From the NCBI GenBank assembly GCA_964035545.1, contig OZ037766.1, positions 9,805,722-9,869,721 of the forward strand: a DNA stretch of 64,000 bases, given 5' to 3'. The first letter of the stretch is position 1; each line of letters opens with the position of its first letter. Under the pieces are notes generated by a model that made no database searches, was not told the origin of the DNA, and saw nothing but the letters and a program-made list of their open reading frames with translations. Both the position numbers and the translations under genes were made by a program. The DNA comes from Bugula neritina (lineage: Eukaryota > Bryozoa > Gymnolaemata > Cheilostomatida > Bugulidae). Shown piece after piece: positions 12,419 to 45,234 of this stretch.

Positions 12419-15400
12419 ATGATCACTGAAGTTATTATTGCAAGTATTGTGGGTGCGGGTCTCTTAATATTTTTCTTAGTAAAACTTTTCAATAATCACG
12501 GGCATAACAGTAGTGCAAACGATAAAAATGCCTTCAAATTCAATAAATCTGTTAATGAGTTTGAAGATGAAAATCAGCAAGAAAATGCTTTGACAGAAGA
12601 AAAATGTAATAAAAGCCAGGAAGGAAATGGTTTTGGTAAGCAAGTCAACACATTGATCATAAAAAGTAGCATGCCATCAGTGTTTTATAACCCCTTAATA
12701 TAATTCCTGTATTTACGGCTTAGCCTTAGACTCTACTATAACTGCACAGCCAGACCATCACTAAAATGAGTGGGCTAGCAGACCACAATTAGACTGATTA
12801 AAAGAACTTGGTCACTTTACTACTATCTTCAGTATTTTGCTACTTTTTATAGAGGGTGGTAAAAAGAAGTATGGTAAGCCAAAAAGTGGCAAGGTAAAGC
12901 TAATATCTGACACCTTCACTCATCCTTTGCTGGTCACATCTTTGAAGGGTCATGCTGGAGATGTTACTAGTTTTGATCTCAGTTCTAATGGAAAGTATTT
13001 AATAAGCACTGCTACAGGTAAATGATTTATGCTCTTACCAAATAGTATGTACTGCAAATTTTTTTGTATACTGTTGTAGTTTTATGCACTAGTAAGTAGG
13101 TTGTTATTGTATGTATCAATAATTACTGCATGTTCACTATGAGGTTATGGAAAGAACCGAAATAGTTGACGTTTCAGAGAAATAATTGTATTGAGATTCT
13201 AATTATGTACAAACTGAGTGATATAGAACATAGCAAAAAGACTACGACTTAGGAACAATCACATGAGTAACTTAGTTAATCGACAGCTATCCTCAGACTG
13301 AGGCTGGGCGCCGGAAGGTGCTACTTATATCCAAGAGGTTGGTCCTGATTGGTTAGTATAGGGTTCTGGCAGTACTGCCGTATGGAGTGATGCGGTGCCG
13401 CTCTTAACTGCGGCATCGCTACGGAGTTGTAGTTCCTTGGAACTTATCTGTCTCATAATATAATACAAGTACTTAGGCAGGGGTACTGGGGGGTATACTT
13501 CTCACAGCCACTACAATACTACACATGTTTTAAACTAAATATTTTCACTTAACTGAATCTCTCTGGCACGCTCGGGTCTACTTGTAGGCATTTACATGAG
13601 CTTGTTTAACCAATTATCTTGGTTGGACTTACTTGAACATTTCAATCCCCTTGCTGCTTGAACATTTCCCATTGTCAAAGTACTAAATTTTATCTATAAA
13701 TTTAGTTTATTTAAGGAAATTGGGGATTTTGGGAGGTGTGGTAGCTCAAGATTTTACCTTTAACATGAGTTTTGAAATTTAATCCAGATGGCATTTCACA
13801 TGTATTATTCTGGATCAAGGAATTTTTGCTCCATAGTTTTTTTGTTCAATACTTAGTATTCTAAGCTACAAATATGTAGGATAAATCTTCTATTATTTTA
13901 GATCGAAGTATCTTTTTATGGACCATCAAAGATCTAGGAAGTAAGTCTGTGAAGTAAGTTATTCTGGTGATATACATACTAACATCTTAGTAATTTACAT
14001 TGAAAAGAAATTTAATTATGCAAAATTTTGGTTATGTAATATAATTGTCAATATGTCACAGTTACCAATAAATAATGACATTTGCAGGTCTCATAGAGCT
14101 AATGTAGAATTTGACAGTGCACGTCTAATTAAGTTCAGTCCTGACAACCGATCGTTCATCACCTGTTTGGAGAATGGCAATTGCGTACGGGTTTTCAAGT
14201 TTAAAAAGAATGAAGATGGTTCTTTCAGCAAAATTGAACAAGTTATGGATGACTTTCCCAAGGTTAGTGTGGGTTTTTCTCAATTTACTGGTTTTTATTA
14301 GAATTGTTTAACTAATACAGAAAAATTAACAGAAACAAAAATTGTTTTCTACATTCCAATTTGTATACCAATCTAACATCAATGTTGCTGCTATTAAAAA
14401 AGAAAATTTTATATAAGTTCTCAGCAACATATAAAAGTGCAATGATGTCAGGCAAAAGTTGTATATTCCTTTAGAGTTTAGAAGCATGAGTCATATATAC
14501 CATCAATAATGTAATACTATTTTAGTGTAATGCCTTCAGACTTGTCATTTAATTTCATTTAAAGAATCCTGATATATGCACCAAATCATTTTAAAGCGGT
14601 GAGATTTTAAATCACTATAGAACTCGTTAAAATATCTTGTTGTAATGTAGGGCACTACAGCAATTCTATATTTTTATAACTAAATGAAAGCTAATATCAG
14701 AGCTTGTAAATTCTGTCTCTTAAAAACTACTGCCTTGGCCACTAGCTTCAGTAGCTCAAACAATATTCGCACAACTGTAAGTATATGCCTTTCTTTAGAC
14801 TCACTCTGCTGATATTATAAACATTGGCATAGACTCTGCTGGTAACTATGCCATGACAGCTGATGCTGGAACTAGATTTGACATCCTCAATTTGAAAGGT
14901 TTGTTGGTGTAAATAACATTCTGTTTGGCAAACTTGGTGTTACTAGTTTATTACTAACGTATTTTTCGTATCAATTAATGTACACTATTGTCAATTTGTC
15001 AAGAAATTTATTGTGCTCCAATTTTTTATTTGCTGCAAGATTATCTTATTCATAATGGAATTGTAGATATTTTTAATATTAACATTATAGGTGACCAACT
15101 CAGTTCTGTAGACACTGGCACAATGTGTAATAGTGGAGCAGTTGTGTCACCTTGTGGCCGATTCGTAGCTGCGTTTGGTGAGTATGCGGAGGAGACAATT
15201 CACAAACTGTACTTCTTTCTATACCCTACAATTTGTGAAATCTAAAAACATGTATAACTAAGTGAAGAAAACTAATCTAATGGTAGAGTGCAGAGCAACT
15301 CTTTAAAGAGCTGAAAGTTTCAACTTTACTTCAGTAATCCAAGCATTTTTATATTCGTGTTATTCAGTTTATTTGTACTATTCATTTTTGCCATAGTCAT

Positions 15401-16956
15401 TTTTGCGATTACACCATACAAACTTTGTAGTAAAGTGCTTATTGCCTTTGTTATATAGGTTTTACCCCTGATGTGAAAGTATGGGAAGTGGCATTTGATA
15501 GGGCAAAGGAATTCAAGGGGGTTAAAAGAGTTTTTGATCTCAAAGGTCACAAAGCTGGTGTCTTATCCCTTGCATTCTCAGCTGATTCAGGTAGAGCTGC
15601 CACTCTTTCAAAAGATTCAACCTGGAAACTTTGGAAAACTGATGGTTAGCAACTAAACTTTTATATGATTGTGCTCTGTTTTCTAATAAACTTTAATGGA
15701 AATTATTTGTGTTTCCTTTGCCTTAGCATTTAGTTATATTTGTGAATATTCACAATTGGGCATATTAATTTGATCACTTTTCGAGTCATTTTTATGTTGT
15801 AATTATTTGTGTTAATGTTAATCTGTAATTATAAAAATCAAAATACTTTCTATTAAAGCTTTGTAATAATTTTTCAGTTGAGTATGCACGAGGACAAGAT
15901 CCAGTGCTAATTTGTACGGGTACAGTCAAGGATAAGCTGGATGCAGCCCACATTGCTGTGAGTCCGGATGGTAGAACTGTAGCTACAGCTGTTGAGAACA
16001 ACGTGACACTCTATAATGGTATAACTCAAGAGGAGGACCATAAGATCACTGCCATCTTTTCAAGTATGTTGATGAGTTTGAAGCTAGAATATTATCTCTA
16101 GGCCACAGGTATTTTGTGGCTGCAACCATTATACTGTGACAGAGCTGCAGCAGCAAATTTTGTGCAAAATATGATTAGGTATTTCTGTTTCAATATGAAT
16201 GTCTCACTGTAATTCGATTGATTTGCTTGAGAGTTATCTTCACTCACCAAGTATTTGAATTTTTTCATGTTTCTTTAACATAAGGCATCCCTTCAATGTC
16301 AAGCCAGTAAAAATTGCCATTATAACATACAGCTTATGCCCATTAAGTGAATATTTGTTATTTTTATTCTTTCAGGTGAAGTTCGCCACATCATGTTTTC
16401 AATGAATGGAAAGTATTTGATATGTTGCGGAGATAGACAAGTCAAGGTATTTAATAACCCCACTGGTTACAAGTCACAAATATCAGACTACACATCACAA
16501 TTGAAGACGTGCAACAAGAATGCTGAGCGCCGGCTCACAGAGCAACTGGAAGAAGCCAAGTAATAATACAATGATTTACAAACCTGTTTGAACACCTTGA
16601 AATTTGGCTTGATGATATAGACTATAGAGCTCTCGCTTTTTTCACACTTACAGCATTTTCTATGCTCGTTTCCGTACTCACGTATTAACTAAGTGTCCAC
16701 TATTTTCATTAGCATAATACTGACAATAATAATAATGTTGCACAAAAATATGCTAGATAACTTACATACAGAACTTTCCTCATCTGTTCACTGTTTTTAT
16801 CAAAGTTTGTCTTGCTTTGTTTTTTAGAACATTCTACTTGTTGAAGTACCCAAGTTTCTCATTTATTATTAGATTTGCAATATAAATTCACAATTTTTAA
16901 TTCAAAATGCTATAATTTGTTTTTATTTTAGGAAAGCACTGAAGGAGCTTAGCTAA
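12419..16956 (+). CDS. TBL2: TBL2, transducin beta-like 2 (ER-anchored WD40 protein)
   Basis: Ten exons: 12419-12635, 12853-13017, 13902-13953, 14088-14262, 14799-14898, 15091-15177, 15459-15644, 15878-16063, 16376-16559, 16932-16956. They sum to 1377 nt, 458 aa, close to vertebrate TBL2. The N terminus is a hydrophobic helix (about residues 4-23), then a charged linker, then WD repeats including LKGHAGDVTSFDLSSNGKY, SHRANVEFD, CGRFVAAFGFTPDVKVWE, LKGHKAGVLSLAFS and DSTWKLWKTDVEY. The last exon encodes a short basic helix, AKKALKELS. In vertebrates TBL2 is an ER membrane protein that binds the stress kinase PERK; that role is family knowledge. If the last intron is retained, reading runs straight into a stop (AAG TAA), giving a protein seven residues shorter. 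A GC-richer insert lies in intron 2. Confidence 0.95.
13140..13520. repeat. GC-richer block with short palindromes in TBL2 intron 2, possible transposon remnant
   Basis: This block is clearly richer in G and C than the AT-rich intron around it. It contains the perfect palindrome GGCAGTACTGCC and a GATGC...GCATC inverted pair flanking gcggtgccgc/tgcggc-like arms. I see no ORF, terminal repeats or target-site duplication that would name an element class. Confidence 0.3.
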
Positions 16957-19900
16957 TTGTCAAAGTGTCAGCAACTGACTGGGCTATGCTAGTGTCCTGC
17001 AATGCTACCACCTAACACTCACCTTCTTGCCATGAACTCAACACTGTAACTTGACATTCTAATTTGATTTCATCCGATAGGGTTTGGGTAAATCGTAAAA
17101 TTTTTCTTGTTATAGTTTTAGTTTGGTTGGCTAAATATACGCTGTCTAGAGTAATGGTGTCTTGTTTTTATTTTGTATCTGTCCTATGCAGTGAAAGATT
17201 GACAATTGAATGGTAAAATGATGATTTGGACCAGGCATTTTTATATAGATTTTCTTCAGCATTGACTAATCCAGGGGAAACTTGTAGCACTTAGCACTAA
17301 TTCTTCAACCTTGCTGAGCTCAGTACTACATTATAGTAACTTCTAGATTTATGCTATTGCTTATTAATCAAGATTTGTGTTGGCTATAAAATGACTTCTG
17401 TGGAGAAACATTATATATAAAACCTAAATTGGTCTTATAGATGTTTCTATTGGAATAAAAGCATGAAAAAAAAATTAATTATCTTTAGACATCTATAGTT
17501 TATAGAGTTGTGAGTATTAGTCAGTGAACAATAACCTCCAAAAAAAACCTTTAAAAAGGAAGGTGAGATTCAAGCACAGATGAGGTGTAACAAAAACTTC
17601 CCACTAAAAACACACATGATATTTTACCTATCTCTTCTCTGTTCTGTATGGGCAGGAGGGCTGATGATATGTAATCTTCCTTCTCACCTAGACAGCTGTA
17701 GTCCACACTGATAACATGTGGTAGATACATGGAAATACATGGTGAGGTCTACTTTTAATTCGATAGAGCTTGGCATGAATTTGCTAAAAGTAAAATGAAA
17801 TTTACAAAAAGAGGTGTTTCGAACACAGTTTTCTTGTATTTCCTGTTTTCAGCTCTGATAAATTTACAAGTTGCAAAAACAAACAAATGTGTCATCAGTT
17901 ACACTTCAGGGATCAGTTCAGGGACTTAAAATTGAGACTTGAGGTAGCTTCTGCCGAAAGTAGTCACTAATAAAAGGTTCAAATTCTAATATTTTTGCTA
18001 AAAGTTAAACCTGAAACCATGGAATTGAAACACTTTAAAAACTTTGAATGTCTAAGCACTCTAAATGAAAATTACTTGAGCAAATATTAAGCAAAAATAA
18101 AACACACTAAACGGAAATGCAAGTATGTAATGCAATCCAATAAACCAAATTTATTCAAGGTCAAATTTGTCTGATCAATGAGACTTATTGAATTGAATCT
18201 TTGTAACCACACAACATGAGTGCAAGTTTTTCTTTGATTAAATTTCTGTCTGATTGAATTTATTAATTTACTAATTGCATTTTGAAGAATACAGCTTTGT
18301 TTTAACCCATTCTAAAAGGAACAGTATTTCATCTAATAGAACTACATCTCCTCAAGTGATTTCATCACCTGTGTTTTACTAGAAAGCAAAACTGAAACTT
18401 TCCCACTGGTGTCTTTCAAAATTAGCATACCAACTATGTGTGGTGGGACTTTTACACCACAGCTCTGCTCTATTTAAGGATGTGTGTATAAGCTTGCATC
18501 TGCACTGCTACTTCATGTAATAAGACAAGGCTTCTGCCACAAAAATAACATAATTTAGTGTTACATATTACATGAAATTGCCGCACCAAAGCATTGTAAA
18601 TGTAGCTCTATATTGTAGCCCATGTGGTCTTCTGCAGCTCTAAAATTTAAACTTCCAGATATCTCAAGGACTGAGTAGTAATATAGTATATACATTTTTA
18701 GCAACACCTTTTCAGGATTTATTGTATGGCTTAACACACCATTTAATTAGTTTTTTTTGTACCATTAACAAAAAAATTGAGAGGAATAAATAGTTTGAAA
18801 GTTTTGTTATTCATAAGCATTTTTTCAGTAGATCATCTGACTACATCTGGAACATTGATGATCACGCTTATTTGATACTAAAAACCCTACATTTTACCCA
18901 AAGCAACCGGGCGCACTTACCATTGTAAAGAATTAGCTGAAATGCAGACTTGCTTACTGAGTTAGTGGGAGTGGGTGTGAGGGAGTTTATAATGATAGGA
19001 ATATTATGCACAACACTATAAGTAGCATTCGTATGATGCTGCTAGCTTTTTTCAGCCTTCCTACTGGTAATTGACTTAATTCAATAATTTTTATTCATAT
19101 TCTATATTGAGTTATTTCTCTTGAGATTCTCTCCGGTATGTTTGTTCATAATCAATTATTATAGCACTGCTGCTCCTTTTGAACTGGATTGATGGTAGTT
19201 ATTTATAATACTGTAAAGAAAACGTGCACCATTTTCTGGCAGCTATATTATGCAGAGTTTTCTACTTATACCTTTTTTGTTCCCTGATGAATTATTGTGT
19301 TTAATGATTTTATTAAGTTATGTGCCCTAATTAGCATTTTAACAAAGATGTAATTGGTACGTTTATGTTGAGCTATTTTATGTAGGTCTAGCTAGTATAA
19401 TAGTGTGTATAGCTTCACATAGTAAACACTGCACTGTACACTTAGCAGTAAAGCCACCACATGCAAACCTATAGCTGTACTATTCCAGTGGAAGTGTTCA
19501 TTTCAAACCGAGACTGCAGCCGTTTATAGTAAGTAGATTCATATCCGCACACACTGCACTTGAGTTACTATGTAGAGGCCACTTGCTCTCAGCTTTCTAT
19601 TTCTAACAATAAAGCTACTGACGTCATCTTCAATCAAATCCATTCAGTCAACAACCCCCATTGCAAATTGGACTCTCATGCTGCCACCACTTCATAGGTA
19701 GTATTTAATAGATTTCGTGTCTAAAAATAGCACAACTTGTTGAAGGCAGCTGAGATTCAAGCTGCTAATATCATGTACTTAGAGACTGGAATAATTGATT
19801 ATTCACCGTTAGCACGCATCTGATAACAGTTGCAATAAGCCTCACGGAGCAGTTGTAAGACTCACTAAAGACTTGGTTATTTGCAGAACTGGCGCAGTGA

Positions 19901-22900
19901 GTAGTTTCTTTAATTCTTCTTTCTAATTAATCGGATTAGAAAAATACTATTATATAGCAGCTACGTTTTCATATTTTTATTGTATATATTGTGGAGTTCT
20001 GACTGTAAACTGTAAGACTTTATAATTAGGCTGTGCTTTCTGTATCGCCATTTTATGCATTGCTTGTATCAATTTAGAATTTTACATGCTAAACTAGCTG
20101 ACTCTACAATATTTCAAACCAACATAGACTGGTGCTTACTTTATTTCTACAGTTTGTGCTCTAATTTGAATCAAGGTGGTATGATTTTACAATCACACAC
20201 TTGGTAAAATACCAACTGAATTAATCAAGTGTTCGTAATAGTTTTTGTCCACCTGGTGTATTAGCTTTGCTAATGGCTATTCTTTAATTTATTGTATATT
20301 ATAGAGAAACAAATTCTAGGTTAAGCTGCGAAGTAAATGCATTATTCTTTGCAGCTCATCTTATAATGATATTTGCATTCATGCTAATGGAATTGAAACT
20401 AGCTTTGATCTGTAGCTTTCCTCATCAGTAATATGGAAGTAATATTGTTCATCGGTTTGATGTTTCCTGCACATATTTATATAATGCAGTAAAAACATCT
20501 TGAAGACTCTGCAATTAGGCCTACACCCACCAGTTTGTACAATGCCTTACTTATTCTAAGTTATTTTATACACATTATAGCTACCAGGCAAATCATATTA
20601 GTCAATATTTTCAGATGTATTTTCACAGCTTGCTCTGCTAGGAATACAGAATGATTTTGAAATGCTAGATGGTTTACTGCTGGACAGCTAGATTGTATGT
20701 AGTTCTATGTGTTGTATCTTGATCTATCAATTTATTTTGCTCCAGGTGTTAAATTCTATGTGATTTACTAGGTAAGTTAGTTTTATATCATTCATAGCAA
20801 GTTACAGTAGACCTTCTGTTCTATGATTTGGGAAAATATGGAGCGTATTTTTCATTTTAATATAGGTGGCTTTCTATTACAAGTTGTATATACATGTAGA
20901 TCTATAAAGTCTAAAGATTTGATTGCTCTTCTTAATTTTATAGTAATTATTTTCTAAAATACTACTTAGGCATATATCACTATATTATACTGAGTTGTAT
21001 CCCTTAGAAGTTGTACTTCCGTAGAATTTTATCACATGCAATGGCAGATCTAAAATACTAGCCGCTTAAATTTAAAAAAATGTCTTACTTATAAAAAGAT
21101 TGAAAAAATATCCCTCTGGCCTGAGAAAATTTGTTAAACAGAAATCGGTTTTTTTTTTTGGAAACTTGCCAATAGATAATATACTAATATATTCAAAAGA
21201 TACATGTTTCTGCTAATTAATGCTTTTCGGCTTGATTACTTGGTAGTGCAAATATTTAGATGAAAAGGTGCAATGCTGCTGTGGGTCATGTAGTAGCAAT
21301 GTTGTAATGTTAATAACCCTATGAGGCTATGCTGCTCCATAAGAAAAAGCAAGTTTAAAAGTCAACATAGAAGTGAAAAATGTTCATACAGCTGAAAATC
21401 TAGTAGTATAGATTGCAGATTTGTAGTTACAAAAGTTTTATTTTGATAAAATATTTAAAAGACATTGATGAAGTATATTGTCAGATGTATCTTGTCTCAA
21501 AATTGTCAAGTGTTGGAGTAAATATATATATAGTAAATTTTATAAAAAAATAATATAACTAAATTTCATTGATTTACGCACACTCTAACTGGGAAACGTC
21601 TATCTGGGATGACACCATTATAGTGAGTATTAGGATGTTCATGTTTGCCATTACAGGATGTAAATTTGAAAGGAAGTATTTAGATTAGATGTTATATGTA
21701 AAATGTTTTGAATCATCTCTGTGGAACAAAGTATATTTGCAGTTGCTTGTTTCATAATTAGGGTAGCAAATTTCAACTTCAAATGCTTAGGGTTGGCATA
21801 ATTTTTAAATCACTGAGAATTTGCAACTCGGACTTTTATCTTTATAACATATAACTAATGTTATCATAGAGTTTACCTTAGCTGTGAACAGCTAGACTAT
21901 AGATTGATTGTATGATATTATGTCTCCACTGCACCTGAAAGTGCATCAATAATGGAAAATGATGTTTAAACAGTAAGCTTAATAGAAGAAAACAATAAAA
22001 GACATCTTTGCTTGCTGTTTCTTAAGGAGTATTTTAGAAGCTGGTGTTGTATAATATGATTGAATATTGCAATAATCAATATTCTCCGTTAAATCAAGAG
22101 TCAGTGTAGGCTTACTCCTTGTCACTAATGCAAGCAGGTGTCTTTGAATGCATTATTAATTATGACATGCATAATCAGTCAGTTTAACTTGACTAGACAA
22201 TCGTGACTTGTGCTCACTGCATGCACATGTATTAATTACTATAATACAGCCTATATCTGGGACAGTAGGTGAACAACCAGTTAAGGTATATTAATTTTAT
22301 ACATCATTCTTTTTGTATGTTTGTTGCTCTTTTACTGAGTAACAATTTATAATGTGTATGTATTTTGAGTCCCCGGCACTGGGTAATAAAGCTAGCGAGC
22401 TATTTCGAAAACTAAAGTTTGGTGGGTTGCAGCTTTCAGAGCAACCTTCTATTTAAATTTTGAATTTTAAAATTTGCAAATACCATGCTTATAACATGTA
22501 CGAGTAATAATGTTTTTACATATTTTTAAAATTATGGCAATATTTTCTTTTGAAACTATACGGAAGAATTTCTCACCACGATACTGTAGTCTGCCACAAA
22601 TAGTGATGAATAATATTTTGCTTACAATAGCTTTAAAATGTTATGTATTGTCTGCATTCACAAGAGCCTAAGTATTTTTCATATAATTATCATACTATAC
22701 TTTATGAAGACTTATATTAGTAAACTTTATTAATAAAGCTTAAGATATATATTATATCCCTTCGGCATTATACTTTTCAATAGTTGACCGCCTTATTTCC
22801 AGACCTTAACATGGAGCTTACTGCCCATAGTAGCTGATTTAACTTATAGCTGGATTCTTAGAAAATGCCTTACTTCTAGCGTTAGTTGTCTAGTACCTAG

Positions 22901-24747
22901 GATTAATTTACTTACAAGTTGTTAATATGCTCAACTGTTTACAGAGAGTAGTAAATGCTAGCAAAACATTAATCGCAGGATCTACGTAATTGATTCTAGT
23001 AATATGATAATTCAATATAATAGTATGAAGTGATTTCTTCAATTAATGAAGAAATAATATGTTGCCACAGGGAGTTGAAACCCTACAACACCTTCTTATA
23101 TTAGTGAGTTTGTAATCTTTTCCTTCAAAAACAGGGAGAGTTTATAAAAAAATTGTTTTTGCGTATAAGTTAAAATATCAATTCCGCTGAGAGCCAAAAA
23201 GTTATACAGCAGTCTTTATGATATAGTTGTTAAAGTTCTTCCAAATCTTAGAACTATTATTCAACTAGTCAAATTGCTATTTTAAATTCACTTACCTATT
23301 TATATAAAGCATGCATTGGTAGAGTGTATTTTCAACCAAAACTTATTTTTTCTAATGAGTGTCAATTACAAATCCAAATGTTATGAGCCATACTTCCTGG
23401 TGTCAAGGAACTTGGGACATGCGTGTCCAGGTCTCTTTTACTCAGCATATTTCTTTATTTATGTATGTCAACCAAAGCTTAATATGCACAATATTCCATC
23501 TATTTAGCAGTTATATTTGTTACCCGGCAATATTTATTAAATAATATATGTTGCATAACTAATTGCAATGTTTGCCGTTGATAAAAAGCAGCGAGCATAA
23601 GAGAGTTGCTTTTCCTTATTCAACACCTGTGGGTTTAAATGCATAACCTGGGTAAGAAATGTAGCTGTCAGATGTAAAGTTGTTTCATAAGCATTATGAA
23701 TAAATCAATACAATGTTATTATTATCAGAGTACTTGGCAAACTTTATTTTCATGACTAAATAGCATTAAAATAATTATTATTATAAGTTTAATCAAAATA
23801 TATATAGGTGAGTGCTTGCCACTTAGTAGATTTTAGTGAAACTATGGCCAGTAGCAGTAAGGTTGTTACCAAAGTGTTGTTGGACTATTTTAGCATTGAG
23901 AATCGAAAATATCACTAACATTTTTGTTGCACAGCAAATGTAATATTTGTAAATTAGTGCTTATAAAATATATTAATATTCACTTAATTTTCATTGTACC
24001 TATCAGTATGATTTAGATCCTAACAATGTTGTATCAAGTTGCAAAGAACTACAGTTATATCACTTCACACAGGCCAAGCTCATAACACAGATCATTATTA
24101 CAACTACACTATACCCTGCCATATAGTCAAACATATTTTCAATTGGCAGCATAATTGGCAAAATCATTACTAGTATTACTATTGTCTGGTTGTTCAACTT
24201 CTATTTGAAACTACTTTCTAAAGCAGGCATTCGGGAACTTTGAATGCAGAAAATAATACACTATACTGTTGGACAATCTACTACAGCTATATAAGTGATA
24301 TTTTATCTAGGCCTCTAGCATAACAATTATTATATTTCTACGACATTTGCTTGTATATGTGTATTGTGAGAGACTGTATAAACCCTTTTAATTTACATAA
24401 ACGTCTATAATAGTCTTTACTCTATTTATTGTGCAGCAATTTACATATTGAATTTCTCAATGTAAATGGTCTTTTCATGGTTAACTAAATCAGTTATTTA
24501 TTGGTTACAAAAAATTGCTCAACAAAAGATTGAACTTAATAATCGGCTAAAACCGATTCACTTAATAATAATCGTAGCAGCAGGCCATTTTTCTTGTCTA
24601 ACATCACCTTATAGTTTTGGCATGTTTTAGAGAGTAGGTTGAAGATAAAGAAAAGAGTGACTTGGTTTTAATTAGCTGCCGGAAAAAGCCTACAAAATTT
24701 TTCCCGCAGTGGGTCTGTGAACTGCAGACACTAGACTAACTGCTGCC
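16957..24747. other. Intergenic/upstream region, no gene recognised
   Basis: AT-rich sequence with no ORF resembling a known protein. The first ~500 nt are probably TBL2 3' UTR. A perfect CRE-like palindrome TGACGTCA sits at 19619-19626 in a slightly GC-richer patch (19440-19920). Immediately before the first KChIP coding exon is an acceptor-like TTTTTCCCGCAG (near 24710), so non-coding leader exons of that gene may lie in this region. Confidence 0.4.
17454..17459 (+). terminator. Candidate polyadenylation signal of TBL2
   Basis: AATAAA about 500 nt after the TBL2 stop, on the gene strand. It fits a 3' UTR end, but other AT-rich hexamers are nearby. Confidence 0.35.
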
Positions 24748-44371
<19,624 letters not shown>

Positions 44372-45234
44372 CGAGTACAGGGCAAAGACTGTTCTAAACT
44401 CTCAGTTAATCATAAAGTTAATATTTTTTGATTTGATGAAATTAATGTTCAAGTTTTGTCAATTTTTAAGCAAATTACAGAAAAATATTCCATATTTCTT
44501 TTTCTTTATAAACTAAAAAGAAGCTTTCTGGTTGAGAACATAATGTAAAGGCATCTGAGTTGATACTCAGATGTTTTCAGAATGATTTAAATAATGACTA
44601 TGTGTTAACTAGTTGGTAAATTCCCTTCCGTTTATTTATTCTTATATATAGCAGTTAATGATCAACTAACTTTATGACCAACAGTAATAAGAAATAAAAT
44701 TTATGAAGTGATGTTGCAACTTGACTTTTTTAACTTTCTACTGTGCAGATATTGGTAGTAAAACAATAGGTATTTCAACATACATTATACAATTGTATGA
44801 TAAAATTATTCATTTTGTGTGTTAACTGCTTGATCTTGCGTTTTGTTACATTTTTCCATAGATTTTATGGTGGACTATTTTACCAAGATATTTTTATATG
44901 AATCTCCAATTCTTAGCATGCAAGCATAACTTTCCTTATAGCATTTTAGAATACCTATATTATATATACATGTCATTGGATTTTCAAAAGTATATTTTGC
45001 CGTGCATTACAAGAATATTTTGTATATATGAACATTGCATTGTGAGCCCCTGTATACTTTTATTATCAGGGTGAAAAATTGTCCAAAATATTCTATTTTC
45101 TTATATAAAGATATCTTGAAAGCTAGAAATCATTGTAAAAATAATTTGTTTGGTGGAGAAATAAGCATAGCAAAAATAAAGTATTATGAAAACTTGTCTT
45201 AGTTTGTACTAGAAGAGTTTTGTACTGTTCATCA
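44372..45234. other. 3' regions between KChIP (plus) and the methyltransferase-like gene (minus)
   Basis: Convergent genes. AATAAA occurs on the plus strand at 44693-44698 and 45175-45180 (candidates for KChIP). On the minus strand it occurs at 45059-45064, about 170 nt past the stop of the minus-strand gene. No ORF of note. Confidence 0.45.
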
